From Saprospiraceae bacterium (GTDB taxonomy: Bacteria; Bacteroidota; Bacteroidia; Chitinophagales; Saprospiraceae): a stretch of DNA of 47,918 nucleotides. Positions 31,519-39,448 of the stretch are shown one piece after another. The notes under the pieces were generated by a model. The model searched no databases. It was given only the letters and a program-made list of their open reading frames with translations, and had not been told where the DNA came from. The stretch spans positions 29,436 through 77,353 of the forward strand of contig JALHQW010000037.1 in assembly GCA_022841745.1 (NCBI GenBank), read 5' to 3'. The translations under genes were made by a program, and so were the position numbers. How positions within the stretch are numbered: the first letter of the stretch is position 1; each line of letters begins with the position of its first letter.

Positions 31519-31840
31519 TTTGCACCCAAAATTGGCGGCAGCATGAGATATGGATTATTGATAGTGCCCCATCATTCTCCATTTTTATTTCCCCCTTCTT
31601 GCAAGATAACATTACAATTTTTACCTTAGCACCGCACTTTTCACACAGTGCCCCACACATACGACCCGGCGATATTTGGAGGCCGGGGTTTTACGGAACA
31701 TACATTTGAGAAAACCTGAAAAACGAGTTGGCTTCGTGCCTTGCCGGACGGTGGCGGTGGGCTGCTGGGCGGGGAGGATGGGGCGGTAGGCAGATGCAAC
31801 TGGCTACAACTGAGTTTTTATAAACTATAAAAAATAATCA
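31519..31840. other. intergenic region with probable terminator
   Basis: 322 bp. A hairpin at about 31663-31690 (ACCCGGC...GCCGGGGT) is followed by TTTT and could end the toxin-antitoxin transcript. The rest shows no gene; a G-rich stretch occurs at 31760-31795, and composition turns AT-rich just before the next gene. Confidence 0.4.
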
Positions 31841-32704
31841 ATGAAAAATTTCAATTCCATCTTTCTGCTATTCATCTTGTTTTTAGGTGCTTGCAAACCT
31901 AATGATAATAAGTCACAAGAAAAGCTGATAGAACAACCAGCAAGCAGCAATAAATTAGATGAATTAATCAGTGAAGTTCAAGAGCAAAATAAAAATATTT
32001 ACGTGGCTATTGTAGATAATTTAAGAATCAGAGAAGTCCCTGATGAAAAAGGGGCGGTATTGGGAAAAGTGTACTGGGGACAAAAATTGATATTTCTTGG
32101 AGAAGAAAGTGAGTTTAAAGAGAAAATTAGTCTTCGTGGTAAAGTGAGATATGACTCGTGGAAAAAAGTAAAATTCATTACGAGCGATTCACCAAAAGAG
32201 GTTACAGGATGGGTGTATGGTGGTGGATTGATTAAACAAAGCGAAATTTATAAAAAAACATCTGAGAGTAAATACGAAAGAGAAATTGTTCGTGCAACTA
32301 AAGAGGAAGTGGGGGAACTGCTTGACATGGTAATAGACGAAAAATTTTTCTACGACGGTGTAATTCGATATAAAAAAGGAGTGGACGAAAAAATGATAAA
32401 GGATGGGAAATTCTTATTAAAAGGGCAAACAAATGTTGATATTTCAAAAGGAAATCCAGTAGAAATAAGTATCGAAATTAGTGGAAATTATACTGAAGGC
32501 AAACCCAATGGTATTTTTGAAATGAAAATTGAAGGCTATGAAAGTACAAGTGTAATAACGGTAAACTATGAAGATGGGAAATGCTTATGGTCATCATTTA
32601 TCGGAAATAGCGAAGGTGCTGATTATAGTCATAGAGAAGAAAAACCCAAAGATTGTTCATTCAAGTACGTGATAGAAAAATTTAACGAAACTCAAAATTA
32701 TTAA
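31841..32704 (+). CDS. SH3b-like lipoprotein, AT-rich
   Basis: 287 residues. Lipobox LFLGAC (Cys18) after a hydrophobic signal. Residues ~53-130 resemble a bacterial SH3 domain (VAIVDNLRIREVPDEKGAVLGKVYWGQKL ... VTGWVYGGGL). The C-terminal part has MORN-like strands (DGKFLLKGQTNVDISKG, YTEGKPNGIFEMKIEGYE, VNYEDGKCLW). Base composition is clearly more AT-rich than its neighbours and codon choice favours A/T endings, suggesting recent acquisition. Role unknown, likely a cell-surface or periplasmic accessory protein. Confidence 0.8.
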   Translation: MKNFNSIFLLFILFLGACKPNDNKSQEKLIEQPASSNKLDELISEVQEQNKNIYVAIVDNLRIREVPDEKGAVLGKVYWGQKLIFLGEESEFKEKISLRGKVRYDSWKKVKFITSDSPKEVTGWVYGGGLIKQSEIYKKTSESKYEREIVRATKEEVGELLDMVIDEKFFYDGVIRYKKGVDEKMIKDGKFLLKGQTNVDISKGNPVEISIEISGNYTEGKPNGIFEMKIEGYESTSVITVNYEDGKCLWSSFIGNSEGADYSHREEKPKDCSFKYVIEKFNETQNY

Positions 32705-32824
32705 TCTTGTTGTTGCTAATTTTCAATAAACTCTCAATTTAAAACCCCCAACCAGCGTCTTTCACCCCGCCCCCGGAACCCCCTTCCTTCGGCGGATATT
32801 TATCACCATATTAAATAGTATATT

Positions 32825-33565
32825 ATGGCAAGCACATCCGAAACTGGCCATGCCAAAAACATTTCCAACTTCCAACTCGTCATTGACGCCTGCACGGGCT
32901 ACGGCGACAGCTACAAGCCCTCCGACAAAGACTTGGAACTGCCCGCCCTCAACACCAAGAAGGCCGCCTGCGCCCAGGCCCACTCAGCGGTGAAAGACCC
33001 CTTGGCCATCTATGGCCAAGCAGTGGGCGACCGGGAGGCACTTTATGCGACCGTTGACCCACTGACGACCAGTATCCTCAACATGTTCCAACTGACAGAT
33101 GCCCCGGCCAATGTCAAGAAGAGCGCCAAGACCATTGCCGACAAAATCAGGGGCGCAAACCGCAAGCGCAAATCGCCCCCGCCGCCCGGCGAAGCACCCG
33201 AAGCCAACGACCACTCGACCTCCCAGCGCTCCTTCGTGATGATTGCCGACAATTTCGAGAGCCTTATCAGCATCGTGAAGGCAGAACCCACTTACAACCC
33301 TGCCGAAGATAACCTGAAAGTAGCTGTCCTCGAAACCCTGCACGCCCAGATGCTCAGCCTTAATACGACTACCGACAATGCCTTCAAGGCCCTCAACACG
33401 GTGCGCACCGTCCGCAACCAACTGCTCTATGCAACAGGAGGGCTGGTTGACACAGTATTGGACGTCAAAAAATACGTGAAAGCTGCATTCGGCGCCCGCA
33501 GCGCAAAGTACAAGGAGATAAGCGGCCTGGAATTCAGACGGATAGGTAAAAGACCTGCCCAGTGA
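32825..33565 (+). CDS. Conserved hypothetical protein of Bacteroidota
   Basis: 246 residues, starting MASTSETGHAKNISNFQLVID. No signal peptide. Helical throughout, with a central basic/Pro-rich stretch (RGANRKRKSPPPPGE). N-terminal GHAKNISNF and STRTV/NQLLYATGGLVD-type C-terminal segment (TVRTVRNQLLYATGGLVDTV) match a family I have seen widely in Bacteroidota with no assigned function. It ends at a strong hairpin terminator. Single gene. Confidence 0.75.
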   Translation: MASTSETGHAKNISNFQLVIDACTGYGDSYKPSDKDLELPALNTKKAACAQAHSAVKDPLAIYGQAVGDREALYATVDPLTTSILNMFQLTDAPANVKKSAKTIADKIRGANRKRKSPPPPGEAPEANDHSTSQRSFVMIADNFESLISIVKAEPTYNPAEDNLKVAVLETLHAQMLSLNTTTDNAFKALNTVRTVRNQLLYATGGLVDTVLDVKKYVKAAFGARSAKYKEISGLEFRRIGKRPAQ

Positions 33566-33894
33566 GCATCCGCTGCTGCCGTTAAAACTTGTGGGCTGGC
33601 CATCTGGCATTCCGCCCGCAAATTCGATATAAAATAGGCTTGTGGGAAAACCCACAAGCCTATTTTTTTTACATTTGTCTTATGTGCTGTTACATTTGAC
33701 TTGTGTGCCGTTACATCCGCTTTGTGTGCCATTACATCCGCATTGTGTGCTGTTACATCCGCTTTATGTGCCGTTACATCTGCCTTGTGTGTCGTTACAC
33801 CTGCTCTATGTGCTGTTACATCCGCCTTGTGTGCCGTTACATCCGCCTTATGTGCTGTTGTACCCGCCTTGTGATATTGGAAATGAGTCGGCAT
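33427..33894 (-). CDS. Doubtful ORF encoding TAHKADV heptapeptide repeats
   Basis: From ATG 33894 (MPTHFQYHKAG) the minus frame reads ten heptapeptide units, then runs through the terminator hairpin (KKIGLWVFPQAYF) and antisense to the upstream hypothetical gene. It begins 90 nt after the end of the OmpA-family gene on the same strand. Repeat proteins of this flavour occur in Bacteroidota, but the tail is antisense to a good gene, so expression is uncertain. Confidence 0.25.
   Translation of the reverse strand: MPTHFQYHKAGTTAHKADVTAHKADVTAHRAGVTTHKADVTAHKADVTAHNADVMAHKADVTAHKSNVTAHKTNVKKIGLWVFPQAYFISNLRAECQMASPQVLTAAADAHWAGLLPIRLNSRPLISLYFALRAPNAAFTYFLTSNTVSTSPPVA
33635..33669 (+). terminator. 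intrinsic terminator
   Basis: TAGGCTTGTGGG and CCCACAAGCCTA form a perfect 12-bp stem with an AAAA loop, followed by TTTTTTTT. It ends the transcript of the gene at 32825-33565. Confidence 0.9.
33669..33878. repeat. 21-bp tandem repeat (minisatellite)
   Basis: Nine 21-bp units plus a diverged tenth, consensus TTACATCCGCCTTGTGTGCCG, starting directly at the terminator T-run. On the minus strand every unit is read as the heptapeptide TAHKADV with few substitutions (H, K and D positions best kept). On the plus strand it would give a Leu/Cys/His/Pro repeat. Confidence 0.95.
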
Positions 33895-33983
33895 AAAATG
33901 GCCAAGCCCTGTCAGGTTTTTTGAAACCTGATTGGTCTGTGGTGCAACTGCCCAATGCACCGTCCGCAATGGTTTTGAATCGG

Positions 33984-35912
33984 CTATTTCACCACCACAT
34001 ACTCCGTCCTGCGGTTCATCCGACGCCCCTCCTCCGTCTCGTTGCTCCCCGCAGGCACCGACTCGCCGAAGCCCTTGAATCGCAGGCGGCTGGCATCGGC
34101 ACCGTTTTGCACGAGGTGGTCGAACACGGCCTTGGCCCTGGCCTCGGAGAGTTTCAGGTTGTCGGCCTCGGAGCCAACGTTGTCGGTGTGGCCGTTGATT
34201 TGGATTTTTAGCGTGGGGTTTTCGGCCAGCAGCTTTTTCAGTTGGGCGAGTTCGGAGCGGCTCTCCTTTTGCAGCGTGGCAGACCCCGTTTCAAAGAAGA
34301 TATTTTTCAGGACAATGGGCCGGGCGGCGGCGGCATCGCTCATGGGCGATAGGGCGATGGCCAGCTTGAAGGGCTTGTCGAGCGTGCCTGGCTCGGTGAG
34401 GGCGAAGTTTTCGGAATAGAACAGGTATTTTTCCTTGGAAACGTTCAGGGCATAGTTGCCGCCAGCGGGCAGCGTGAAGAGGAATTCGCCGTTGGCGTCG
34501 GTCGTTGCGGTAGCAAAGGGCTTGCCCGACGACAGCTCGATGATATCGGCGGTGGCCACAAGCGGCTTCTGGCTGAGGGCGTCGGACACGACGGCCTTTA
34601 CGAAGGTGACGGGCTTGGGCTTGGCGGCATCGTGCAGCGCAAAGGAATAGATGTCGTTCTCGCCCTGGCCGCCCTCCATCGTGCTGGAGATATAGGCCGT
34701 GCTGCCGTCGAGGCTTATGAAAACGGCGCCCTCGCTGCCCGCCGTGTTGATGGGGTAGCCGATGTTTTCGGGAGCGCCCCATTTGCCATCGGGTTGTTTT
34801 CTTGCGAAAAATATGTCGAAACTGCCCATGCCGATGTGCCCTCGTGAGGTGAAATAGAGCGTCTGGCCATCGGGGTGGATGAACGGGCTTTGCTCCTGGT
34901 CGGGCGAGTTGATGGTGCTATCGAGGCGCACGGGCTGGCCCCATTTGCCGTTGGGCTGGCGGTCGCTCTGCCAGATGTCGCTGTTGCCCTTCCAGCCCGA
35001 TTCGGCCCGCACGAAGTAGAGCGTTTTTCCATCGGAAGAAAGCGAGGGTTGCGTCTCTATCATGCCCGTGTTGATGGGGGCGCCGAGGTTCTTCGGCGGC
35101 ATCACCTTGCCGTTGACGGTCTCGGAAAAGTAGAGGTCGCAGCCGCCGAGGCCGCCGGGCCGGTTGCAGGCCGTGAAAATGATGAGTTTGCCATCGGCAG
35201 AAATGGCTTGGGAGCCTTCGCTGTCCTCAGTGTTAAGGTGTTCGATAGGGGTGCCCTTTTGCCACTGGCCGTCCACGAGTTTGCTGATGAAGAAGTCTTC
35301 TTGTCGGTTGTAGCGGCTGTCCCCGAGTAGGGTGCAGTAGATGAGCGTTTCGCCGTCGGCGGTGAGGGTGGGCAGGTACTCCGATTTTGGGGTATTGATG
35401 TTCGGGCCCAGGTTTTTTGGCTCGTATGGCACCGGATTGGCAAACGCCTTGGCAGAGAACCTCGCATTTTCGAGGTATTTCTTGGCGGTGGACTTGCGGC
35501 TTGCGCTGATTTTGGGTGCTTTTTTTAGAAAATAATCCATCAAAACAGCCGCCTGCCCAAAGTTTTTCAACTCAAACTCGACGATGCCTAAGCTGTAAAA
35601 AACGTTCGGCTCGTACACGGAATCAATGGCGATGGCTTTTTCGTAACCTGTTCGTGCTTCCTCCAACTTCTCCTGCACGTTTTTCGTGTTGGCCCATTGG
35701 ATTTGTGCATCAATGAAGGTCGGGTCCATTTTCAGCGCCTTTTCGAAGTCCTCGATGGCATCGTCGAACTGCTTGAGGTCGAACATGCGGTTGCCCCGGT
35801 CAAAGACGGTCTTCAACTTGTCGTTGGCGGTCTTGGCGGTCGTGAACTTCTTCTGGGCAAATGCTTGCGAGCAAACAAAAACAAGCAGTAACAGGCTAAG
35901 TATGCGAGTCAT
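33984..35912 (-). CDS. PorE-like OmpA-family protein (TPR, PD40 propeller, CRD, OmpA)
   Basis: 642 residues from ATG at 35912, with signal peptide MTRILSLLLLVFVCSQAFAQ. Domains in order: TPR repeats (~30-135, NRMFDLKQFDDAIEDFEKAL), a WD40/PD40 beta-propeller (~160-430, repeated YFSE/LYFTS and DGKTLYFV motifs such as SSDGKTLYFVR), a carboxypeptidase-regulatory-like domain (~435-520, ANGEFLFTLPAGGNYAL), and OmpA C-terminal domain with INGHTDNVGSEADNLKLSEARA and peptidoglycan-binding Asp/Arg. This four-domain layout matches PorE, the type IX secretion component that ties the PorP/PorK ring to peptidoglycan; paralogues with the same layout are common, so assignment to secretion is inference. Confidence 0.85.
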   Translation of the reverse strand: MTRILSLLLLVFVCSQAFAQKKFTTAKTANDKLKTVFDRGNRMFDLKQFDDAIEDFEKALKMDPTFIDAQIQWANTKNVQEKLEEARTGYEKAIAIDSVYEPNVFYSLGIVEFELKNFGQAAVLMDYFLKKAPKISASRKSTAKKYLENARFSAKAFANPVPYEPKNLGPNINTPKSEYLPTLTADGETLIYCTLLGDSRYNRQEDFFISKLVDGQWQKGTPIEHLNTEDSEGSQAISADGKLIIFTACNRPGGLGGCDLYFSETVNGKVMPPKNLGAPINTGMIETQPSLSSDGKTLYFVRAESGWKGNSDIWQSDRQPNGKWGQPVRLDSTINSPDQEQSPFIHPDGQTLYFTSRGHIGMGSFDIFFARKQPDGKWGAPENIGYPINTAGSEGAVFISLDGSTAYISSTMEGGQGENDIYSFALHDAAKPKPVTFVKAVVSDALSQKPLVATADIIELSSGKPFATATTDANGEFLFTLPAGGNYALNVSKEKYLFYSENFALTEPGTLDKPFKLAIALSPMSDAAAARPIVLKNIFFETGSATLQKESRSELAQLKKLLAENPTLKIQINGHTDNVGSEADNLKLSEARAKAVFDHLVQNGADASRLRFKGFGESVPAGSNETEEGRRMNRRTEYVVVK

Positions 35913-35979
35913 TTTTTGGATTTGAAAATTCAGTGTTGAAAACGCTGGAAAAATAGGAAGGATTGCGGCAAGTAAAAGA

Positions 35980-36014
35980 AAAAAGGGCCACCGCATCAGC
36001 GGCAGCCCCTTTTA
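35980..36014 (-). terminator. terminator of the TPR protein gene
   Basis: AAAAGGGGCTGCCGC and GCGGTGGCCC form an imperfect GC-rich stem followed on the minus strand by TTTTTT. 22 nt after the stop at 36036. Confidence 0.6.
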
Positions 36015-36035
36015 TTTTCATTTTGTCATGTAAGT

Positions 36036-37064
36036 TCAAGCGATGGCTTCCAACATGGCGGCGGCTTTCTTTGAGCCGAGTACGGCAGCTTCCTTGATGT
36101 CGTTCACGTAGCCGCTCTCGCCAGCTTTTTGGCGGGCAACGCCCCGGCTGAAGAGTTGGTCAGCTTTGGACGGCGTGTACTCACGCTGCACATTGAACCC
36201 CATCATGTTGTTATAAACCTTCACGGCATCGGTATATTGGCCAATTTCACAAAGCGCCTTGCCGTAGTTGAAGAACACGTTCGGCTGCCATTTGTAGTTC
36301 GGGTCATCCTCCGTGAACTGGCGGTTGGTGACCAGTTTCAGCTCAAAAATGGCCTTCTCGAACTCGCTCAGGCCGAGGTGGAGTTCCCCTTTCAAGCGGC
36401 GGGCGCTCCAATAAACAGGCTGGTGCGGGATTGACTTTGAAATGGCCAATTCCAAATCGGCCAAGGCACCCTGAATATCGTTCTTTTTTACCCTTGTATT
36501 GGCCCGGCCCCAGTAGGCATCGGGCATGTTCGGGTTGATGTCAATGCTTTTGGAGAAGTCGTACATCGCATCGTCATAGTTGCGAAGGCGATAGTTCACA
36601 TAGCCACGGCGCTCGTAGGCGAGGGCATTCCGCTCGAATTTCTCAATTGCCCGGTTCAGTGCATTCATCGCCTCCTCTTCGAGGCCCTTTGTCTTCACCA
36701 TTTCCCGGCCTTGTATGAAAGCCTGCGTGGCGGACTTGTCCCCAACAGGTTCTATCACACGCTGGTCAATGATCTTGCCGTCCTGGATGACCCATGCTTT
36801 CAGGTCGCCAGCAATGGCGTACTCCGCCATGTACTCCAACATGTTGAGCATGTTCTTCCAACTTTTTTCCGGGCACTCCTTGATGTAACGAGGGATGGAA
36901 AGGATGAAGGTGTCTTCCTGGAAAACTTCTTCCGCCTTGAGGAGGATGTCGTTGCGGTAATAGTTTTCCGTTCGATGCAGGTACAGTTTAAGCACTTGCT
37001 CGTAACTTCTGGCGTTGCCAAACTCTAGGCAACCGGATACAATTGTCTTGTACGTGGCGTTCAT
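36036..37064 (-). CDS. TPR-repeat protein
   Basis: 342 residues, no signal peptide. N-terminal helical region with NYYRNDILLKAEEVFQED, then from ~130 four TPR-like units: EEAMNALNRAIEKFERNALAYERRGYVNY, YDDAMYDFSKSIDINPNMPDAYWGRANT, IQGALADLELAISKSIPHQPVYWSARRLK and YGKALCEIGQYTDAVKVYNNMM. Probably a cytosolic scaffold for protein-protein contacts; partner unknown. ATG start MNATYKTIVSG. Monocistronic with its own terminator. Confidence 0.82.
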   Translation of the reverse strand: MNATYKTIVSGCLEFGNARSYEQVLKLYLHRTENYYRNDILLKAEEVFQEDTFILSIPRYIKECPEKSWKNMLNMLEYMAEYAIAGDLKAWVIQDGKIIDQRVIEPVGDKSATQAFIQGREMVKTKGLEEEAMNALNRAIEKFERNALAYERRGYVNYRLRNYDDAMYDFSKSIDINPNMPDAYWGRANTRVKKNDIQGALADLELAISKSIPHQPVYWSARRLKGELHLGLSEFEKAIFELKLVTNRQFTEDDPNYKWQPNVFFNYGKALCEIGQYTDAVKVYNNMMGFNVQREYTPSKADQLFSRGVARQKAGESGYVNDIKEAAVLGSKKAAAMLEAIA

Positions 37065-37631
37065 TTCGCTGCTGTTTTGCTGTTGTTAAACGTTTTGTTT
37101 TTAGACCGTTGTGTAGTTCCTCAAGCACCGGTTGAGTTGAAATCCTTGTCATAAGTCTTGGTTCTGGTTTGCTGTTTTGCTGTACCGGGTAAGCATAAAA
37201 CTGAACTCTTTACAGCCAAGTTGTATCAGTAAAAATCAAACTCTTCACAGTCTTCTCTATAGTATTTCTTAGTCAAAACCCCCTATGGGAGAGGGGAACA
37301 TTTAGGTGTGTAGTCGTAAAAAAAGAAACGACATAGCATAGGATGCACAAAAGTCGAAAAAAAAATCAACCCACCAAATTTTTTATCAAAAAAAATGGAA
37401 AAAACTCAAAAAAAATACGCCAAGATTCGTCCCATATTTGCGGGTAATAGGAAAACAGGGCTTTTCACTGCTTTTCAACTGCTTCAATGATACGGCATTG
37501 CTTTGTTTATCTTTCTCATTTACAGGACTTCATCTGAAATTTGGGTTACGAATGCTCGACTTTTATTCGTTGATGGCGTTGCCAAATTAAATATCGAACG
37601 TCCTTAGCCCGGTTCAAAATCAATCAAAAAG
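37065..37631. other. gene-free interval upstream of mtnA
   Basis: 567 bp, A-rich around 37340-37420. A weak plus-strand -7 candidate is CATATTTG (37433-37440). No gene, repeat or RNA element is recognised. The mtnA start region has no clear ribosome binding site, as is usual here. Confidence 0.4.
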
Positions 37632-38798
37632 GTGAAAATAAACAACATCCCCTTCCGCACCATTTGGCTGCACCCCGAAAATGAGCGTATCGTCCAAATC
37701 ATTGACCAGCGCCATTTGCCGCACTGCTTTGTCGTTGCGGATTTGAAAACCTTGGAAGACTTCGAGATGGCCATCCGGGACATGCTCGTGCGGGGCGCTC
37801 CGCTCATCGGTTCTGCTGCTGCTTATGGCATATACATAGCGGCGCTGTCGGCTGTTGCTCCTCAATTCATGGACTTGCCACAATTTGATGAAAAAATACG
37901 AGAAGCCGCCGCCCGCCTGAAAGCTACCCGCCCCACCGCCGTCAACCTTGTATATGCCGTTGACCGAGTTTTGGCAGAAATGGCTGTTGGTAAGAGCATA
38001 GTCGAGCAAATCGCCCAAATACGCCAAACTGCCAGCGACATTACCGAAGAAAGCGTCGCCCACTGCCGTTCCATCGGCGAGTACGGCCTGAAGCTCATCG
38101 AAGCCATTCACGAAAGGAAAATAAAGCTGAAGCTTCCGTCCACCGTTGGCCGTCCACCGTCCACCGTCAATATTCTGACCCACTGCAACGCTGGCTGGCT
38201 CGCCTGCATAGACCACGGCACGGCCACCTCCCCTATATACGCTGCCCACGACCGAGGCATACCCGTCCACGTCTGGGTGGACGAGACCCGCCCCCGCAAC
38301 CAAGGCGCCTCGCTCACCGCCTTTGAGTTGAAGGAACATGGCGTGCCCCACACCGTCATCGCCGACAACACGGGCGGCCACCTCATGCAGCACGGGCTGG
38401 TGGACATGGTCATCGTCGGCACCGACCGCACCACCCGTACGGGCGACGTGGCCAACAAAATTGGCACCTATCTCAAGGCTCTCGCCGCTGCTGACAATGG
38501 CGTGCCTTTCTACGTGGCCGTTCCATCATCCAGCATTGATTGGTCGCTGCGCAATGGCCTGACCGACATCCCCATCGAGCAACGGGATCCGACAGAGGTA
38601 CATTTCATCATTGGCTTGGATGAAAAAACGGGCGAGGTGAGGGAGGTCCGGCTGACACCGCAGGGCAGCCCTGCTGCCAATTACGCCTTCGACGTGACGC
38701 CCGCACGGTTGGTGACGGGGCTGATAACGGAAAGGGGCGTCTGCGAGGCGAGCGAGCAAGGATTGTTGGGGCTTTTTGAAGAACAATCAAATAGCTGA
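37632..38798 (+). CDS. mtnA: S-methyl-5-thioribose-1-phosphate isomerase
   Basis: 388 residues, GTG start (MKINNIPFRTIWLHPENER). Converts methylthioribose 1-phosphate to methylthioribulose 1-phosphate in methionine salvage. Hallmarks: RDMLVRGAPLIGSAAAYG, RPTAVNLVYAVDRV, catalytic Cys185 in ILTHCNAGWLA, VDETRPRNQGA and catalytic Asp near 267 in VGTDRTTRTGDVANKIGTY. Longer than the usual ~345-370 residues: a heptamer run (38136-38170) inserts a KLPSTVGRPPSTVN linker directly before the catalytic-Cys strand. No other salvage gene is adjacent. Confidence 0.95.
   Translation: MKINNIPFRTIWLHPENERIVQIIDQRHLPHCFVVADLKTLEDFEMAIRDMLVRGAPLIGSAAAYGIYIAALSAVAPQFMDLPQFDEKIREAAARLKATRPTAVNLVYAVDRVLAEMAVGKSIVEQIAQIRQTASDITEESVAHCRSIGEYGLKLIEAIHERKIKLKLPSTVGRPPSTVNILTHCNAGWLACIDHGTATSPIYAAHDRGIPVHVWVDETRPRNQGASLTAFELKEHGVPHTVIADNTGGHLMQHGLVDMVIVGTDRTTRTGDVANKIGTYLKALAAADNGVPFYVAVPSSSIDWSLRNGLTDIPIEQRDPTEVHFIIGLDEKTGEVREVRLTPQGSPAANYAFDVTPARLVTGLITERGVCEASEQGLLGLFEEQSNS
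38136..38170. repeat. CGTCCAC heptamer run inside mtnA
   Basis: Degenerate heptamers CCGTCCA, CCGTTGG, CCGTCCA, CCGTCCA, CCGTCAA, read in frame as PSTVGRPPSTVN. Same sequence family as the right arm of the intergenic element 19742-19832. Confidence 0.9.
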
Positions 38799-38854
38799 AA
38801 CTTTGGCTGTCCCCATTTGTTTGCTTCGCAAAAATTTGATAATCAACCTTTTGG

Positions 38855-38978
38855 GGTAACTACTTAGGAGGGTGTGGGAGGAGAGAGAAAAAATTTCATT
38901 TTTTCTCTCTCCTCCCACGTATTGGGGTGTTTTTGGCAAAAATTGAAAATTTTTACCCACCCCTGCCAAGTAGTTACC
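38855..38978. repeat. nested palindromic element with GGGAGGAG palindrome, copy 3
   Basis: Outer arms GGTAACTACTT (38855-38865) and AAGTAGTTACC (38968-38978) enclose a perfect palindrome with 21-bp arms (38874-38894 and 38898-38918, GTGGGAGGAGAGAGAAAAAAT, centre TTC) and a companion hairpin GGGGTGTTTTTGGCAAAAATT...AAATTTTTACCCACCCC. It ends 19 nt before the CoA-binding protein gene. Third member of the 6679 / 10959 family. Confidence 0.85.
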
Positions 38979-38997
38979 ATTTTTGATAAAAATATCC

Positions 38998-39357
38998 ATG
39001 AAAAAGACCCTCGTCATCGGCGCATCCACCAACCCGGAACGGTACTCGTACCTGGCCATCAATTCATTGAAAAGCCATGGCCACGAGGTAGTAGCCATTG
39101 GCCGAAGGGAAGGTGAGGTGAACGGTGTGAAAATCCAAACAGGGCATCCTCCGCTTACTGGTGTTGACACGGTAACGATGTACCTGAACCTGTCCCACCA
39201 AGAAGAATACTACGATTATATATTGGAAATGAAACCCCGGCGTATCATCTTCAACCCTGGTGCCGAGAACTACGACCTGCTGGACAGGGCCAGCCGTGAG
39301 GGAATCGAATGCCTCGAAGCCTGTACGCTGGTTATGCTGGCCACGGGGCAATACTGA
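38998..39357 (+). CDS. CoA-binding domain protein (YccU-like)
   Basis: 119 residues from ATG at 38998 (a TTG at 38983 is in frame). Rossmann-type CoA-binding domain: KKTLVIGASTNPERYSYLAINSL (GAS-N-R loop), HEVVAIGRREGEVNGVKI, DTVTMYLNLSHQ and RRIIFNPGAENYDLLDRASREGIECLEACTLVML. Typical size for single-domain YccU/HcgD-type proteins. The bound ligand is presumably CoA; the role is unknown. An inverted repeat begins 1 nt after its stop codon. Confidence 0.88.
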   Translation: MKKTLVIGASTNPERYSYLAINSLKSHGHEVVAIGRREGEVNGVKIQTGHPPLTGVDTVTMYLNLSHQEEYYDYILEMKPRRIIFNPGAENYDLLDRASREGIECLEACTLVMLATGQY

Positions 39358-39442
39358 GGTTGATAAGGGTCTATGAAGTTGATAAGGGTTGATGGCTGCA
39401 ACGCCTATCAACCCTTATCAACTTCATAGACCCTTATCAACC
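39358..39442. repeat. perfect 36-bp inverted repeat between convergent genes
   Basis: Arms 39358-39393 and 39407-39442 are exact reverse complements around 13 nt. Arms contain GGTTGATAAGGG repeated with a shift (GTTGATAAGGGTC, GTTGATAAGGGTT). It fills the gap between the CoA-binding gene and korB and has no T-run; it may act as a bidirectional terminator. Confidence 0.9.
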
Positions 39443-39448
39443 AATATT

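Noticed and set aside
33669-33878. 21-bp repeats as a CRISPR array
   Set aside because: Units are contiguous with no spacers.
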